Assembly: GCA_030374735.1 (NCBI GenBank)
Contig: JASCIV010000040.1
Location: forward strand, 1-64,000
DNA length: 64,000 nucleotides
Direction of reading: 5' to 3'
DNA from: Gracilaria caudata
Taxonomy: Eukaryota; Rhodophyta; Florideophyceae; Gracilariales; Gracilariaceae
Shown here: piece by piece, positions 19,104 through 28,764 of the stretch
Layout: each line of letters begins with the position of its first letter
How positions within the stretch are numbered: the stretch's first letter is position 1
Made by a program: the position numbers and the translations under genes
The notes under the pieces: generated by a model
The model's database searches: none
Told to the model about the DNA's origin: nothing
What the model saw: only the letters and a program-made list of their open reading frames with translations

Positions 19104-20557
19104 TGGCGTTTGCTAGAAGAGGTTTGCATAACAGTGTTGTATAAACTAATATTCAAAACACGATCACGGCTTAACTGCTTATAAAGCAATGGAAGAAGAT
19201 ACATAAGTTTTGTGTGCTTCGTGCTTCTGGGCTTGCGGGGCACTGAGGGTGTGGGAATGGACACTGTACCAAGGTAATATATCGGGGAGTGTCGGCAAGG
19301 GTTAGTAACTCAAGCTAACGGTAACGCGAGCGTGCTCTTGATGATCGGTAAGTCTCTCATGCCTGACAAACAGCAGCTGTTAGCAGAATCGGATTCTGCG
19401 GCGACACTGGGTCTTGTTTACTGATTGCAAATGTTTCACCTCTCTCGTGTGTCAAACGCAGAAGCATTTGTTGTGGGTTACTGATACGTGCGAAGATAGA
19501 GGCTGTAATTGGGGGGCGTTTCGGATGTTCGCGCTCGTGAGAAAAGACGGCTGTACCGAGCGTGAAAGCAAGCGGAATGTACTGGTAATCCCGCAGTCTG
19601 CCCTTGTACGTGCTACGAGAGTATGGCGTGTGACGCCACAATGTGTGCGTCTTTGGATAAACATGCTGGTTCAAGGTGAAGACAAGAGCTTATTGGTTGT
19701 GTCCGGTTGAAACTGCTCGTTCGTGTAGGGCCGGCGTGACGCGCCCTGAGCAATGGCAGCGGTGGCTGATAACGCAATCACGTTCTGATGCATGTCGACG
19801 AAAGGAGCGGGGGCGGCGCTGATGGCAACGAAACGAGGGGTTCGATGAATTGAGTGCAGAGCGTTCGATCGCTGGAGTGTGCTACTTGTTCCTGGGGTCG
19901 AATGATGTCAAAGCATTAAATGCTGACCAAAGCTGAAAGACTGCGTGTACTGAACACGTCGGCGACAAACTGCGCGGCTTATCGGCAACGGCACGAGTGC
20001 GAGAAAGAGGTGCGCACTGCAGGGAGTCTGCCACCCAATGCCAACGACTCTCACGGGGCTTTTCCGGAGCCGGGAAAACGTGCAGCCGACCTCGTTGGAC
20101 AAGATACAACCGCGCGCTACCGCGACAGCCAATGCGCCGCAAGCGCCACGCACGCAGCCACGCAGCTCGCGCAGCGCGCAGCGCAGCAACACACAACACA
20201 CTCGAGCAGAAAAAGATCCGCCTCTCCACACGCACCTGGCGTTGCATCATTGGACGCCGCGCTGCCGCTCTGCCGCCGCGCGCTGCTCAAGTCGCCAATC
20301 TGTTCCGGTTTATTAAACCCTCGCGCTGCTCGCCCCGCTCTCATCCACGCACACTTAATCTGATATTTGGGCACGCATCGCTGCGGCCCCTCTCCGCCCG
20401 TGCTGTTCGCGGCTAACTTCTTACTGTTCAGTTATATCGGCGTGCTTCTTCGAGCGCTCTTTCGCGGCCGGATTGCGGTGTCGCATCACACCGGTTTTTG
20501 TGTGCACTATTCCGTTGCAGCCTATTGGTTTGTGTTCCAAGTATACTCACCATCGAA
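19104..20557. other. Long intergenic region before hemA
   Basis: Several open frames overlap on both strands and none resembles a known protein. The part from about 20100 to 20500 is GC-rich and should include the hemA promoter and 5' UTR. No repeats or RNA genes were recognised. Confidence 0.45.
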
Positions 20558-22093
20558 ATGGATGCTCCCAATTTTGTTGCGCCTCTGTTGACTTCTTCGT
20601 CCTTCACCACCCCGCGACCCCTTTCCACATGCCGTCCAATTCGTCCGTCTGTGCGTGTCGGTCCGCGCTCCTGGAGAGCAGCTCAAGCCGCCGTCAGGCC
20701 CGGCTCGAATTCGTCAGCCAACAACCCAGATGATCGCGCCGCAAAGCGAGCTCCCTCCTCCTCATCGCAGCCCTCCAAACAGAACAAGAAGAAGAACGCT
20801 TCCGCTTCACTGGGTAAGCTCGTTGTCATGGGGCTCTCGCATCACACTGCCACCGTCGATGTTCGTGAGAAACTCTCCATCCCAGAGGCGCAGTGGCAGT
20901 CTGCAGCCGGTCAGCTTTGCTCGTTGTCTGCTGTTTCGGAGGCCGCAGTTTTGTCAACCTGCAATCGTTTTGAGGTTTATATTGTGTCTGATCATCCTTT
21001 CCAGGCGATCCAGGAGGTCATTGCTCACCTTTCCTCACGCAGCGGATTGGCCGTTGGTCAGCTGCGAAAGCATCTGTTCATGCTTACCGAGGATGAGGCT
21101 ACTTGGCACTTGTTCCGAGTTTCCGCGGGTCTTGACTCGCTTGTCATTGGCGAAGGTCAGATTCTCTCTCAGGTGAAGAAGTGCTACGAATTGGCGAGTG
21201 AGAAAGAAGGTTTTGCGGGCAAGATTCTTTCTCGTCTTTTGAATAGCGCCGTCTCTGCTGGTAAGCGCGTGCGATCAGAGACTGGCATTGCGAAGGGTGC
21301 CGTGTCCATTTCTAGTGCTGCCGTTGAACTAGCTGAAATGAAAACCGTACAAGACGTACATGTCCCTCTTCAAGATGCTCGTGTATGCATTATGGGTGCC
21401 GGAAAGATGTCGCGCCTGCTTGTACAACATTTGCTCTCGAGGAAGGTCAAGGACGTCACTATTGTGAATCGCTCGATGGGTCGTGCGGAAGAACTGGTGA
21501 AAATGTTCCATGATTCAGATATCAAGGTGAAGGTTTGGGGCTCATTGCTTGATGTTCTTGCTCAGAGTGACATCATTTTTACTTCTACTGCAGCGCCGGA
21601 GCCGATTGTCACTCAGGCTTTGCTGCAGGAATGTTTTGACAAGAATAGTAATCATATGCTCATTGACATCTCTGTCCCGCGCAATGTGAGTGCTGACGTC
21701 GGTGATATGGAGGGAGTATTCTCGTACAATGTGGACGATTTGAAGGCTGTCGTGGCCAAGAATCAGGCAAAGAGACGGCGCCTGATGCTTGAAGCCGAGG
21801 GTGTCTTGAGGGAGGAACAGACCACATTCAACAATTGGCACAACTCTCTGGGCTGCATCCCAGCCATTTCAAAGCTTCAGCAGCGTGCGGAAAGCATTAG
21901 GCAAGATGAAATGGAGCGTGTGCGAGGCAAATTAGCCTCTCTTTCGGCTAGTGAGATGAAAGCCGTTGAGCAACTTTCAAAAGGTATCATCAACAAGATG
22001 CTACACTCGCCAATGGTTCACCTTCGAGGTCTTGATGATATGGAGGAAAGGACTCAAACACTCCGAAACATCGAAGCATTGTTCAAGCTCTGA
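20558..22093 (+). CDS. hemA: Glutamyl-tRNA reductase, plastid-targeted
   Basis: 511 aa. It reduces glutamyl-tRNA(Glu) to glutamate-1-semialdehyde, the first committed step of tetrapyrrole synthesis in the plastid. The first 80 or so residues are Ser/Thr/Arg/Pro-rich with few acids (MDAPNFVAPLLTSSSFTTPR), a transit-peptide pattern. The mature enzyme begins at KLVVMGLSHHTATVDVREKL. The catalytic cysteine is in STCNRFEVY. Further signatures: SAGLDSLVIGEGQILSQVK, the NADPH site GAGKMSRLLVQHL, and the C-terminal dimerisation helix region. Start is the first ATG of the frame. Single exon. Confidence 0.95.
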   Translation: MDAPNFVAPLLTSSSFTTPRPLSTCRPIRPSVRVGPRSWRAAQAAVRPGSNSSANNPDDRAAKRAPSSSSQPSKQNKKKNASASLGKLVVMGLSHHTATVDVREKLSIPEAQWQSAAGQLCSLSAVSEAAVLSTCNRFEVYIVSDHPFQAIQEVIAHLSSRSGLAVGQLRKHLFMLTEDEATWHLFRVSAGLDSLVIGEGQILSQVKKCYELASEKEGFAGKILSRLLNSAVSAGKRVRSETGIAKGAVSISSAAVELAEMKTVQDVHVPLQDARVCIMGAGKMSRLLVQHLLSRKVKDVTIVNRSMGRAEELVKMFHDSDIKVKVWGSLLDVLAQSDIIFTSTAAPEPIVTQALLQECFDKNSNHMLIDISVPRNVSADVGDMEGVFSYNVDDLKAVVAKNQAKRRRLMLEAEGVLREEQTTFNNWHNSLGCIPAISKLQQRAESIRQDEMERVRGKLASLSASEMKAVEQLSKGIINKMLHSPMVHLRGLDDMEERTQTLRNIEALFKL

Positions 22094-22981
22094 TTTTGGT
22101 GGAGTAACATGTACAGGTGTTTCTAGAGTTGAGTATGTGGTCCCTGGCGGTTTGCCGCTTCATAGTTTTTTCTACAGCTGACGGCTGGATGTGAGGCTTC
22201 ATCTTGCTGTTGTGCGCTTGCCCTGTTGTTATTGAATGTTTGCTCAGGTTCGTTGTATTGGATCGGTACAAGGCCTCCGCTTAGTTTTCGACGCTTCTCT
22301 TTTCTCTGATATGCACGAATGATGAGCGAACATCAACAAACGTCATCACTATATAAAAAAATGTAAAATGGTTCAGTATCTACGTCGTCATCATCCTTGT
22401 TGCCTGCCTTGTTAGCTTTAAAGAGGTGATCTGCTGGCATCGTTCTGCAAGTTTCCCTCCCATGATACTGATGCAGTCTTTGTTGTAAAGCCTTCCGTGG
22501 CTTTGTGGCTTCAAGGATTCGTTTAGGACAAGGCTCACCAGGAGCGCGTTGAGTTCGCCACGACCCGGAGGACCCTGTGTTCCACTGGCAGTGAAAAGTT
22601 TTCCTTCTGTCCGCTTCTTCATCAATGATTTCAGAAGAAGCTGGCACCGCGTACGTCTAGTAATCACTCCACCCTTTGAGATTGCCAACATTATTCCAGC
22701 ATTTAGAATCATTCGAGAGGTTTCAGAACACTTTAGATGAGCGATGATACTTTTGTCAATGAGCGAGGTTTCTCTCACACGATAGCCATATGCCAGTCCC
22801 ACTTCGTGCTGAGATGTTCCAAAAACTTCTCTCCAGATGCCTTTTACGTCCTGAGAACTGTCCTGAGAAGCGAAAAACACTCATAAAGCATCTCGCACCA
22901 CAATGAATGACCTCAATCTAGATTGGGTTCGATGACACACTGCGAAACGATCAACGCGTTCAGCGCCATTAGCTCCGTGAA
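22094..22981. other. Intergenic region with one doubtful minus-strand frame
   Basis: A minus-strand frame runs from about 22880 to 22380 (around 165 codons). It has no ATG at its head, but its upstream edge reads TTCGCTTCTCAG, like a 3' splice site, so it could be a downstream exon of the neighbouring YlxR gene or of another gene. The encoded sequence matches nothing I know. I leave it uncalled. Confidence 0.3.
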
Positions 22982-23425
22982 TCAGAAGGGATCAAGACTT
23001 AGTAGACAAGGTCCTTGAATTTCATCCACAGCCGCATCAGCACCCTCCGTCCCGTACACTTCAGCGTACACCAAACCTCGCTCACAAAGCGGAATTGTGT
23101 CCCATTTTCTCGCAAGTCTTTCAAGCTGCTCACTCACGAGCTTCGGAACTGGACAACGCAATGCCTTTGCCAGTCGTTTTCGTTTTAAACTTTCAGCCAC
23201 ACTGTGATAGTCTTTGGAAACAAATGCTGATCGACCTTCTCCTTTTCCTACTTTCACAATATAACGACCATCTTCACCTTTTACACGAACGATTCGCCAG
23301 AGCAAACTTCGAGGCAACCGTTCTCGAACTACAACACACATGCGAACGTCTCTACCTTGTCTAGGACCGGGAATTCGACAAAGCGGAGACAAGAAAGCCA
23401 TCCTATTTGTTATAGGAGAAGACAT
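22982..23425 (-). CDS. YlxR (DUF448) family nucleic-acid-binding protein
   Basis: 147 aa. The core is RMCVVVRERLPRSLLWRIVR, then a short hairpin, then GRSAFVSKDYHSVAESLKRK and RLAKALRCPVPKLV. This is the YlxR arrangement: R-x-C motif, LLRIVR-like strand, GRGAYV-like loop and the KRK-L helix. Bacterial YlxR binds RNA or RNase P components and acts as a global regulator. A nuclear copy in an alga probably acts in the plastid, but the N-terminal 25 residues are only a weak transit peptide. It lacks the second Cys of the bacterial CxxCR motif. Start is the first ATG. Confidence 0.7.
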   Translation of the reverse strand: MSSPITNRMAFLSPLCRIPGPRQGRDVRMCVVVRERLPRSLLWRIVRVKGEDGRYIVKVGKGEGRSAFVSKDYHSVAESLKRKRLAKALRCPVPKLVSEQLERLARKWDTIPLCERGLVYAEVYGTEGADAAVDEIQGPCLLSLDPF

Positions 23426-24070
23426 CGATTCCCATGAGTGAGAAATTCAATGAGTTTCTCAAGACTGCACGTTGGTCCGTTCTCGGATTGAGTAGCTGCA
23501 CAATTTACGCTTCCCGCTCCGTTCCCGTAGAAGTAAAGAACAGAAACGAATAAATAGAGGTAGAAAGGCAGGGTAGCACCATCTGCAACGAGGACATACT
23601 TCACGCGGTAGTATCCCCGTTGATGGACTTGCGATCACCGTGGTCCGGGTAACTTTTTGGGAGCTCAAAAAGAATTAGGCTGCAGATTTACTTCTCGTCA
23701 TACGAACTTCGTATTACAAGGGTATGAAGGTAGAAATTAATCGTCGACAGAGCAAAAAATAAAATAGTGGAGTTTGCGTAACTCTACGCCATGCCCCACA
23801 CTTGTATAATCGATAAAGCTCAACACAAAACAACTTCCCAAGACCTCTTTCTATTACACCCTCCGTTCCCAGGCGTGTGCAGGTTCTCGACATCCATGAA
23901 CTCCAGCAGAACCAAGACAAGGATATTATTCGACACGGTTTACCTTTCCGCAGAGCAGAGGCTGGGTTTATATATTGACGCTGCCAACCTTTCTCTGTCA
24001 TACGCATGCAAGATACATGGTTTGCAGTGAGAAGTTTCCTGTTATCTACAACAGACCAGGCGCTCATCAT
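23426..24070. other. Intergenic, no gene seen
   Basis: This lies between the YlxR start and the stop of the next minus-strand gene. Short hydrophobic frames near 23410-23668 overlap in two registers and are not supported. Confidence 0.45.
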
Positions 24071-25693
24071 TTACATCAAGTCCTCCTCTAAGTCAATGTT
24101 ATCAATTTCAGCCCAAAGCTTTCGTTGCTGCCCAATAAATGAAACGAGAGCGGGATCCTCGCGATCAGATTCTTCAAATTCTGAGGCTTCAGAATCTTCA
24201 TCATCATCCCGTTCATCGTTCTGCGAATCGTATGCGCTGCTGCTTTTCGAATCCGGGCTTTCCCCACTTGAAGTCCTTGAACGCACCCCAAGCGACTTTC
24301 GCGATGGAAGAGCAAAGTTTTGAACATTTTGCCTTCGTTTGCTGTACGTATGTATCGGCGCTGGAGCTCTGGAGCTAATCTGGGATCGATACAGTGCGTG
24401 CGCTTCTAGCTCGGAACGCGTTCCGGATGTTGTCTCTCGCGGCCTTAAGTCTGCAGTCGGACTGTTTTGTCGCGGTTGATCATTAATGGGAATGGCTGAA
24501 GATGGCTTCACGATTTGACTTTTTGGTTTTGAGTGTTTAACTTGCTCCGCAGTTGACAGTTCATTTAACAAAGCAGGTTTACCGTTTTTTTCTTCTTTCT
24601 CTACTGGACTTGAAGGCATTGGTGGGGTGGGGGGCTGGTGCGAGAGTGCCAATGGTAGTGGAGATGACAATCTTGGGGGTTGGAACTTGCGATCAGAAGT
24701 GAGAGAGCCGGTTAACTCGCTTGGCTTGGTTCTTATACCGTAAGCAGGCTGCTTCTTCACTTTCGGAGGCAAGGGTTGAATCTCATCCTCGGGGTATAAC
24801 GGCGGTGGAGAGGGCGGCCGAGGTGGTCGCTTTGGCAGTCCTCCTTGTCGAGTTTTCGGTTGAAGTACAACCGGCTGTATCTCATCTTCAGGGTACAAAG
24901 GAGGTGGTGACAAGTTTCGCTGAGATGATTTCGGACGAGATGCATCTTTCGGTTGCGATGGGAGTTCATCAGCAGATACATGTTTCGAGTCACGCGTTGG
25001 ACGGGGTGATGATCGATCTCGAGATTTCCTTTCTGCAGTCGAAAAAGCTGCTGGTTCGATCTGTGGATGTTTAGGGTCTGACGAAGACTGCATTTGCAAA
25101 GAGATTGTCTCGCTCGGTATCTTTGCTTGTTCTGAAGAAGGCGTCGAGAGCTTCTCTGAATGCTTGTCGTTTGCAATTCGGCTCGCATTAGGCTTTTGAG
25201 CTGTGCGAGTTCGCATACTCTTTCTTATATACTCACGTTTCGGATGAGGTGTAACGGGTACTGGCGTGGCCTGCGATAGCGGTTCATTGCGCAAACGATT
25301 CTCCGTGTCAAGCTTCGGTCTTCCCACGCTTCTTGCCCGTTTGTATGTTTTCTGTGGTGACGGTTTGGCGGATAATTGAACTCGACTCTTTGCGCGCGTT
25401 ACAACTGAAGTGGCGTTAGACACATCTGTGAAGGGCGCGCGCGAGGTCTTCATATCTACAGCAGTCTTGTTCTGACGCTGCCGCTTCGGCGCACGCTCCG
25501 ATATATTGTTACATTCCGCTTGTTGAATTCGAGCGCTTCGTCGAAGCGGCATTTCAGACCGCTTCGACTCTAGACGAGAACGAAGAGTGTTTAAAGACGG
25601 ATTGGTGAAGAAAGCTGTGCGGGATCTCACGGATGAACAAACACGAATGCTTGACGGTGATGGAACTCGAAACGGAAAAAAGGCGGGAGCCAT
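24071..25693 (-). CDS. Disordered basic protein, possible sororin-like cell-cycle protein
   Basis: 540 aa from the first ATG, single exon. It is highly basic, Ser/Pro/Lys/Arg-rich and predicted disordered. Three details stand out. Residues 85-93 read RAPFTDVSN, matching the APC/C destruction-box pattern R-x-x-[L/F]-x-x-V-x-N. A 13-residue motif, SPPPLYPEDEIQP, is repeated about 35 residues apart near the middle. The C-terminus, after an acidic Ser/Asp/Glu run, ends QRKLWAEIDNIDLEEDLM, which resembles the short conserved C-terminal helix of sororins (aromatic-A-E-x-D-x-[FI]-[DE]-L). Sororin protects cohesin from Wapl. The identification is speculative; a generic chromatin-bound protein is the alternative. 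Confidence 0.6.
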   Translation of the reverse strand: MAPAFFPFRVPSPSSIRVCSSVRSRTAFFTNPSLNTLRSRLESKRSEMPLRRSARIQQAECNNISERAPKRQRQNKTAVDMKTSRAPFTDVSNATSVVTRAKSRVQLSAKPSPQKTYKRARSVGRPKLDTENRLRNEPLSQATPVPVTPHPKREYIRKSMRTRTAQKPNASRIANDKHSEKLSTPSSEQAKIPSETISLQMQSSSDPKHPQIEPAAFSTAERKSRDRSSPRPTRDSKHVSADELPSQPKDASRPKSSQRNLSPPPLYPEDEIQPVVLQPKTRQGGLPKRPPRPPSPPPLYPEDEIQPLPPKVKKQPAYGIRTKPSELTGSLTSDRKFQPPRLSSPLPLALSHQPPTPPMPSSPVEKEEKNGKPALLNELSTAEQVKHSKPKSQIVKPSSAIPINDQPRQNSPTADLRPRETTSGTRSELEAHALYRSQISSRAPAPIHTYSKRRQNVQNFALPSRKSLGVRSRTSSGESPDSKSSSAYDSQNDERDDDEDSEASEFEESDREDPALVSFIGQQRKLWAEIDNIDLEEDLM

Positions 25694-25890
25694 TTCTTGA
25701 ATTTTACCGGAAGGGTTTCTGAGTACTGTAGTGTACAAAAGCCCGAGATGTGTGTTGAAGTGTCAAAAAAATTTTCAAGTGAAGCGAGGTGCATCGTCAG
25801 GAGTCTTGATTCAAGACGACTCCTCAGAGAAGATTTGTTGCTAATAGTAGGTCCTCTCTGCTGTTGTGCAGACGCCGAGCACCATTACAA
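25694..25890. promoter_or_regulatory. Short bidirectional promoter region
   Basis: Only 197 bp separate the divergent starts of the sororin-like gene (25693, minus) and the AANAT-like gene (25891, plus). A direct/inverted pair around AGTCTTGATTCAAGACGACT (25801-25820) contains the 6-bp palindrome halves GTCTTG/CAAGAC. The two genes may share regulatory sites. Confidence 0.4.
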
Positions 25891-26436
25891 ATGTCAAGAG
25901 AACCAAGTTTGTCAGCCAGCTATGACCAAGAGGTGAAAATTAAGATGGAAATAATGCAGGCCCAGGTACTGCCCAGAGTCTACGAAATGGAGAAGGACAG
26001 CTATCCTGCAGACGAGGCGGCCTCCTTGGAAACCATGGAGTACCGTGCATCTGTGACTGAAGGGCTGTGTCGGATAGCCCAACGCGCTTCAACAAAAGAT
26101 ATCGTTGGGTTTGTCACTGCAACAGCGGCTCCTACAGGCACAAAGAGAATGAGTGCGTCTATGATGAAGATTCATTGTCCCACCGGAACGGTTTTGTGTA
26201 TCCATAGTGTGGTGGTTGATAGTAGGTTTAGAAGGCGTGGTTTGGGAAGGCAGATGTTGGGCGCATACGTGAACAACATAAAAAACATGGGTCAATATGA
26301 ACGGATCTTACTCATATCAAAACCGTACTTAGTACATTTTTACAAAGCGGTTGGATTTAGTGTGATTGGGGAAAGTACTATCTCGCACGGTAAAGATTCT
26401 TGGATCGAAATGGAAATGCCACTTTGTCTTCCATAA
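25891..26436 (+). CDS. AANAT-like GNAT N-acetyltransferase
   Basis: 181 aa. GNAT fold with the arylalkylamine N-acetyltransferase pattern: an N-terminal EMEKDSYPADEAAS segment like the ESFI/YPxDEAAS region of AANATs, motif A as LCIHSVVVDSRFRRRGLGRQ with the acetyl-CoA P-loop RRRGLG, and a C-terminal HFYKAVGFSVIGES. In animals and fungi this family acetylates serotonin or other aryl- and polyamines; in algae it is a candidate for indolamine or polyamine acetylation. Substrate is not determinable from sequence. Start is the first ATG; the 3' end overlaps the antisense small gene by 59 bp. Confidence 0.8.
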   Translation: MSREPSLSASYDQEVKIKMEIMQAQVLPRVYEMEKDSYPADEAASLETMEYRASVTEGLCRIAQRASTKDIVGFVTATAAPTGTKRMSASMMKIHCPTGTVLCIHSVVVDSRFRRRGLGRQMLGAYVNNIKNMGQYERILLISKPYLVHFYKAVGFSVIGESTISHGKDSWIEMEMPLCLP

Positions 26437-26614
26437 TTTCCAGAATATCTGTTTCAGGACAAAAGACATGCTTTCCTTGCTCCGTTATGCAGCCGCATCT
26501 GTCCCTACAAGTGATTAGCACAGTGTCATCTTCTGATAATGCGGGACACGGAAATGAGAAGAAGGAAATGAGCAGCAGAACAAGTGCGGCGTGGAGGTGG
26601 GTGAAATCGGGCAT
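26378..26614 (-). CDS. Possible small secreted cysteine-containing protein, 78 aa
   Basis: The frame starts MPDFTHLHAALVLLLISFFS, a short polar head with a hydrophobic core and a plausible cleavage site after PALS, as in a signal peptide. The mature part has CRDRCGC and one further Cys, then an acidic stretch and a basic end. It overlaps the 3' end of the AANAT-like gene tail to tail. No family is recognised, and a chance frame cannot be excluded at this length. Confidence 0.3.
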   Translation of the reverse strand: MPDFTHLHAALVLLLISFFSFPCPALSEDDTVLITCRDRCGCITEQGKHVFCPETDILEIMEDKVAFPFRSKNLYRAR

Positions 26615-26784
26615 GCCGCATGACGGTTTGGGTTGCAAGCTGGGGACTTGGGATCAGCGAAAGTGTGGACAGCGCGTGTAAATTTATCACCAGCTGGTTG
26701 TAAGAGAGATGTATATGGGGGCAACATGAACTTACGCGAATACCATGTTAAGGTGATCATTAGAATCTGATCATCATGTAATGA

Positions 26785-26846
26785 GCTCAGCTCAGCAAAA
26801 GCAGCAAAAGATCATCATCTGCTGATGATCTTTTGCTGAGCTGAGC
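26785..26846. repeat. Two competing hairpins sharing one arm
   Basis: A tandem CAGCAAAAG lies on the left, so the right side can pair in two ways: 26802-26817 with 26823-26838 (16 bp, 5-nt loop) or 26785-26801 with 26830-26846 (17 bp). Both are perfect. It lies 50 bp before a retrotransposon-like repeat copy. Confidence 0.6.
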
Positions 26847-26894
26847 ACACAACATGGTGGTGATAAAAAGGACCTACCTTCGGTAGAAAAAAAA

Positions 26895-27000
26895 TAGTTA
26901 GTGGGCGGTATATAAGTGTTTTAGGTTGTTGGGTCTTCAGCCAACCCACGCATACGAGGAATTAGCGTACGTCTTTCATAAATAGAGAGAGAGAAAGAGA
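26895..27000 (+). repeat. (GA)n-tailed repeat, copy A (5'-truncated)
   Basis: It begins TAGTTAGTGGGCGG and runs through GTTGGGTCTTCAGCCAAC, a small hairpin, to TTTCATAAAT and a GA-rich tail. Copy C (37990-38182) aligns along its whole length and copy B (31955-32119) more loosely. This copy lacks the 5' part seen in B and C, the pattern expected for 5'-truncated non-LTR insertions. Confidence 0.6.
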
Positions 27001-28764
27001 AACAAGGCAAGCGAGCGAGCAAGTGAAGGGAAGCGTCGGAGAGCCAGTCGGAGAGCCAGCCGCACGTGCAAGACCTGATTTGGTGGCGAATCGACCTCAA
27101 ACCCAGATTGTTTTCGTGTTCCGATGTTCCGAACGGCAAAACACCTCACGAACCGTCCCCCCCGCCCCTTCATGCCACTTCCCATGAAAAAAACGCTCAC
27201 ACACGCGCGCCGCCCGCAGGAATGATATTCATATTGAGAGGAAAGAATGGGAGTAGCCATGACATATGCAGAGCTTAGCGGCTCTCGTATGTCCATCCAT
27301 CCTACTGGATGAGATCCATGATCCTGTAGGTCTGGAGCTTTTGCAACTTGATGTACAGGGTTACGAAGGTTTAACAAAACCGTGTTAGGGAAGGATGGCG
27401 GAGTTGATACACAGAGCTTCAAAGTATACCTCGAAGGTTCTGATGCCCTGGACAAAGATTGGATAGTGCGGGAAATGATATCACTGCTGGCCATCTTGAA
27501 ATTTGCCACACGCACGTCACTCGAAGTTTTGCGCGTTTCGATGCCGTTAAGAAAGATGGAGAGATACAAATGTATAGGTGGCTTCTTGCAAGATTCACAA
27601 CAGTACAAGCGCAGTCTTGTACCAAAGGTGCTTGCCACTTGCCACGCAAACTTGGAAGGTTCAGCAGTCACGTTTTGAGAGAAACTGAAGTCGAACTAGA
27701 TCTCGGAATCGAGATTGCGGTAACTATAAGATGTAAGATACAGAAACCTTCGTAGTCGTTATTGACGAGCTCAGAAGAAGATGATGAAAGGGGAATAGAA
27801 GTAGAAGTGCACAGTTCTGTAGTTTCTGGTGATGCGTCTCCGTTGACTCATCGGTGAAGGGTGCCATCTTAATACAGTCCGTCAGAGTTTCTAGTGAACA
27901 ATCTTCTCGTCGTCTTATCCATGCTGAAGCTCTACTGATTATCAGCCAAGCTCGGGACGCTCTGAGACGCAATCAAGTAATAGATGTATTACCAACGATC
28001 TTCGAACTACCTAATGAAACCTATACGCTCAGCCCAATTCACGCCAATAGTGTTCTATTTCTTCTTCTTCACCTGTGGAACCTTTTCTTGCTCTCCAAAC
28101 GGTAGTTGTGAATTCATAGGCGAGTAACCGGCTTTGGTTAGTTCGTCTTTGAGCTGTTCCCTTGAAACTATTCACCCATCCGGCTTCCTTTTATCCGACG
28201 AGAGTTTCGGGAAGTCAGGTTCATGTTGTTCACTGCGATGCGTTCTCGAGTCTCCGAACTATGGGAGGAAGAGTCGTGATCATGATGACATCATTGATGT
28301 GCTGCTCTCCCAAAACGTTTCGTGACTGGTACGACGTTAGCGTTGTACTGTGTGCACATCATGATGATGTGTACGATACTGTGCAGTAGGCCCTTATGCG
28401 CGCGTAGTGAAGTTGTGTGAAATGAACGCGATCTAATGTTGCACAATGATCTGTGTTTGGAAACAACGAATTGCAATACGAACAATTGCACTTCAAACCC
28501 CTCTCACTGCCCAGGCTGTGCAGATTCAAACTTCGACGTTTTCCGTCACGTCGCTCGTCAGTCTTTCGGTTTCTCTCCATATTCCGTTGCTCATTTCACC
28601 TCCGTCCCCATCTCTGAGTGGGACGGCCTTTCCATAGTCTTGAGTGCCAACTTCACCTTGCCCTCGACCAAGTCATCCACGACGCACTGGTCCTTCAAGC
28701 CTTTAGACTGTTTTCACCCCCAAACAAAGTGTGCCTAAGCGAAGGCAGGAATACTGATATCAGG
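27001..28764. other. Gene-poor region with a possible methyltransferase relic
   Basis: Long frames on both strands overlap and change register. At 27310-27390 a plus-strand reading contains GLELLQLDVQGYEG, which resembles the core motif of FkbM-type methyltransferases, but it stops shortly after. The rest of the region to the F-box gene start has no supported feature. Confidence 0.4.
27310..27390 (+). pseudogene. Possible FkbM methyltransferase relic
   Basis: The reading LLDEIHDPVGLELLQLDVQG followed by YEG fits the D-E-x(n)-L-L-K-x-D-V-x-G-x-E motif of FkbM methyltransferases. A stop follows after five more codons and the upstream frame is broken, so if related it is a remnant or an exon of a gene whose other parts I cannot see. 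Confidence 0.25.

Noticed and set aside
22380..22880. 166-codon minus-strand frame as an L7Ae/YlxQ partner of the YlxR gene
   Set aside because: No L7Ae motifs could be aligned and there is no ATG; kept only as a possible exon in the intergenic note.
26976..27671. 231-codon minus-strand frame
   Set aside because: It overlaps repeat copy A and ends in a translation of the GA microsatellite; no family resemblance.
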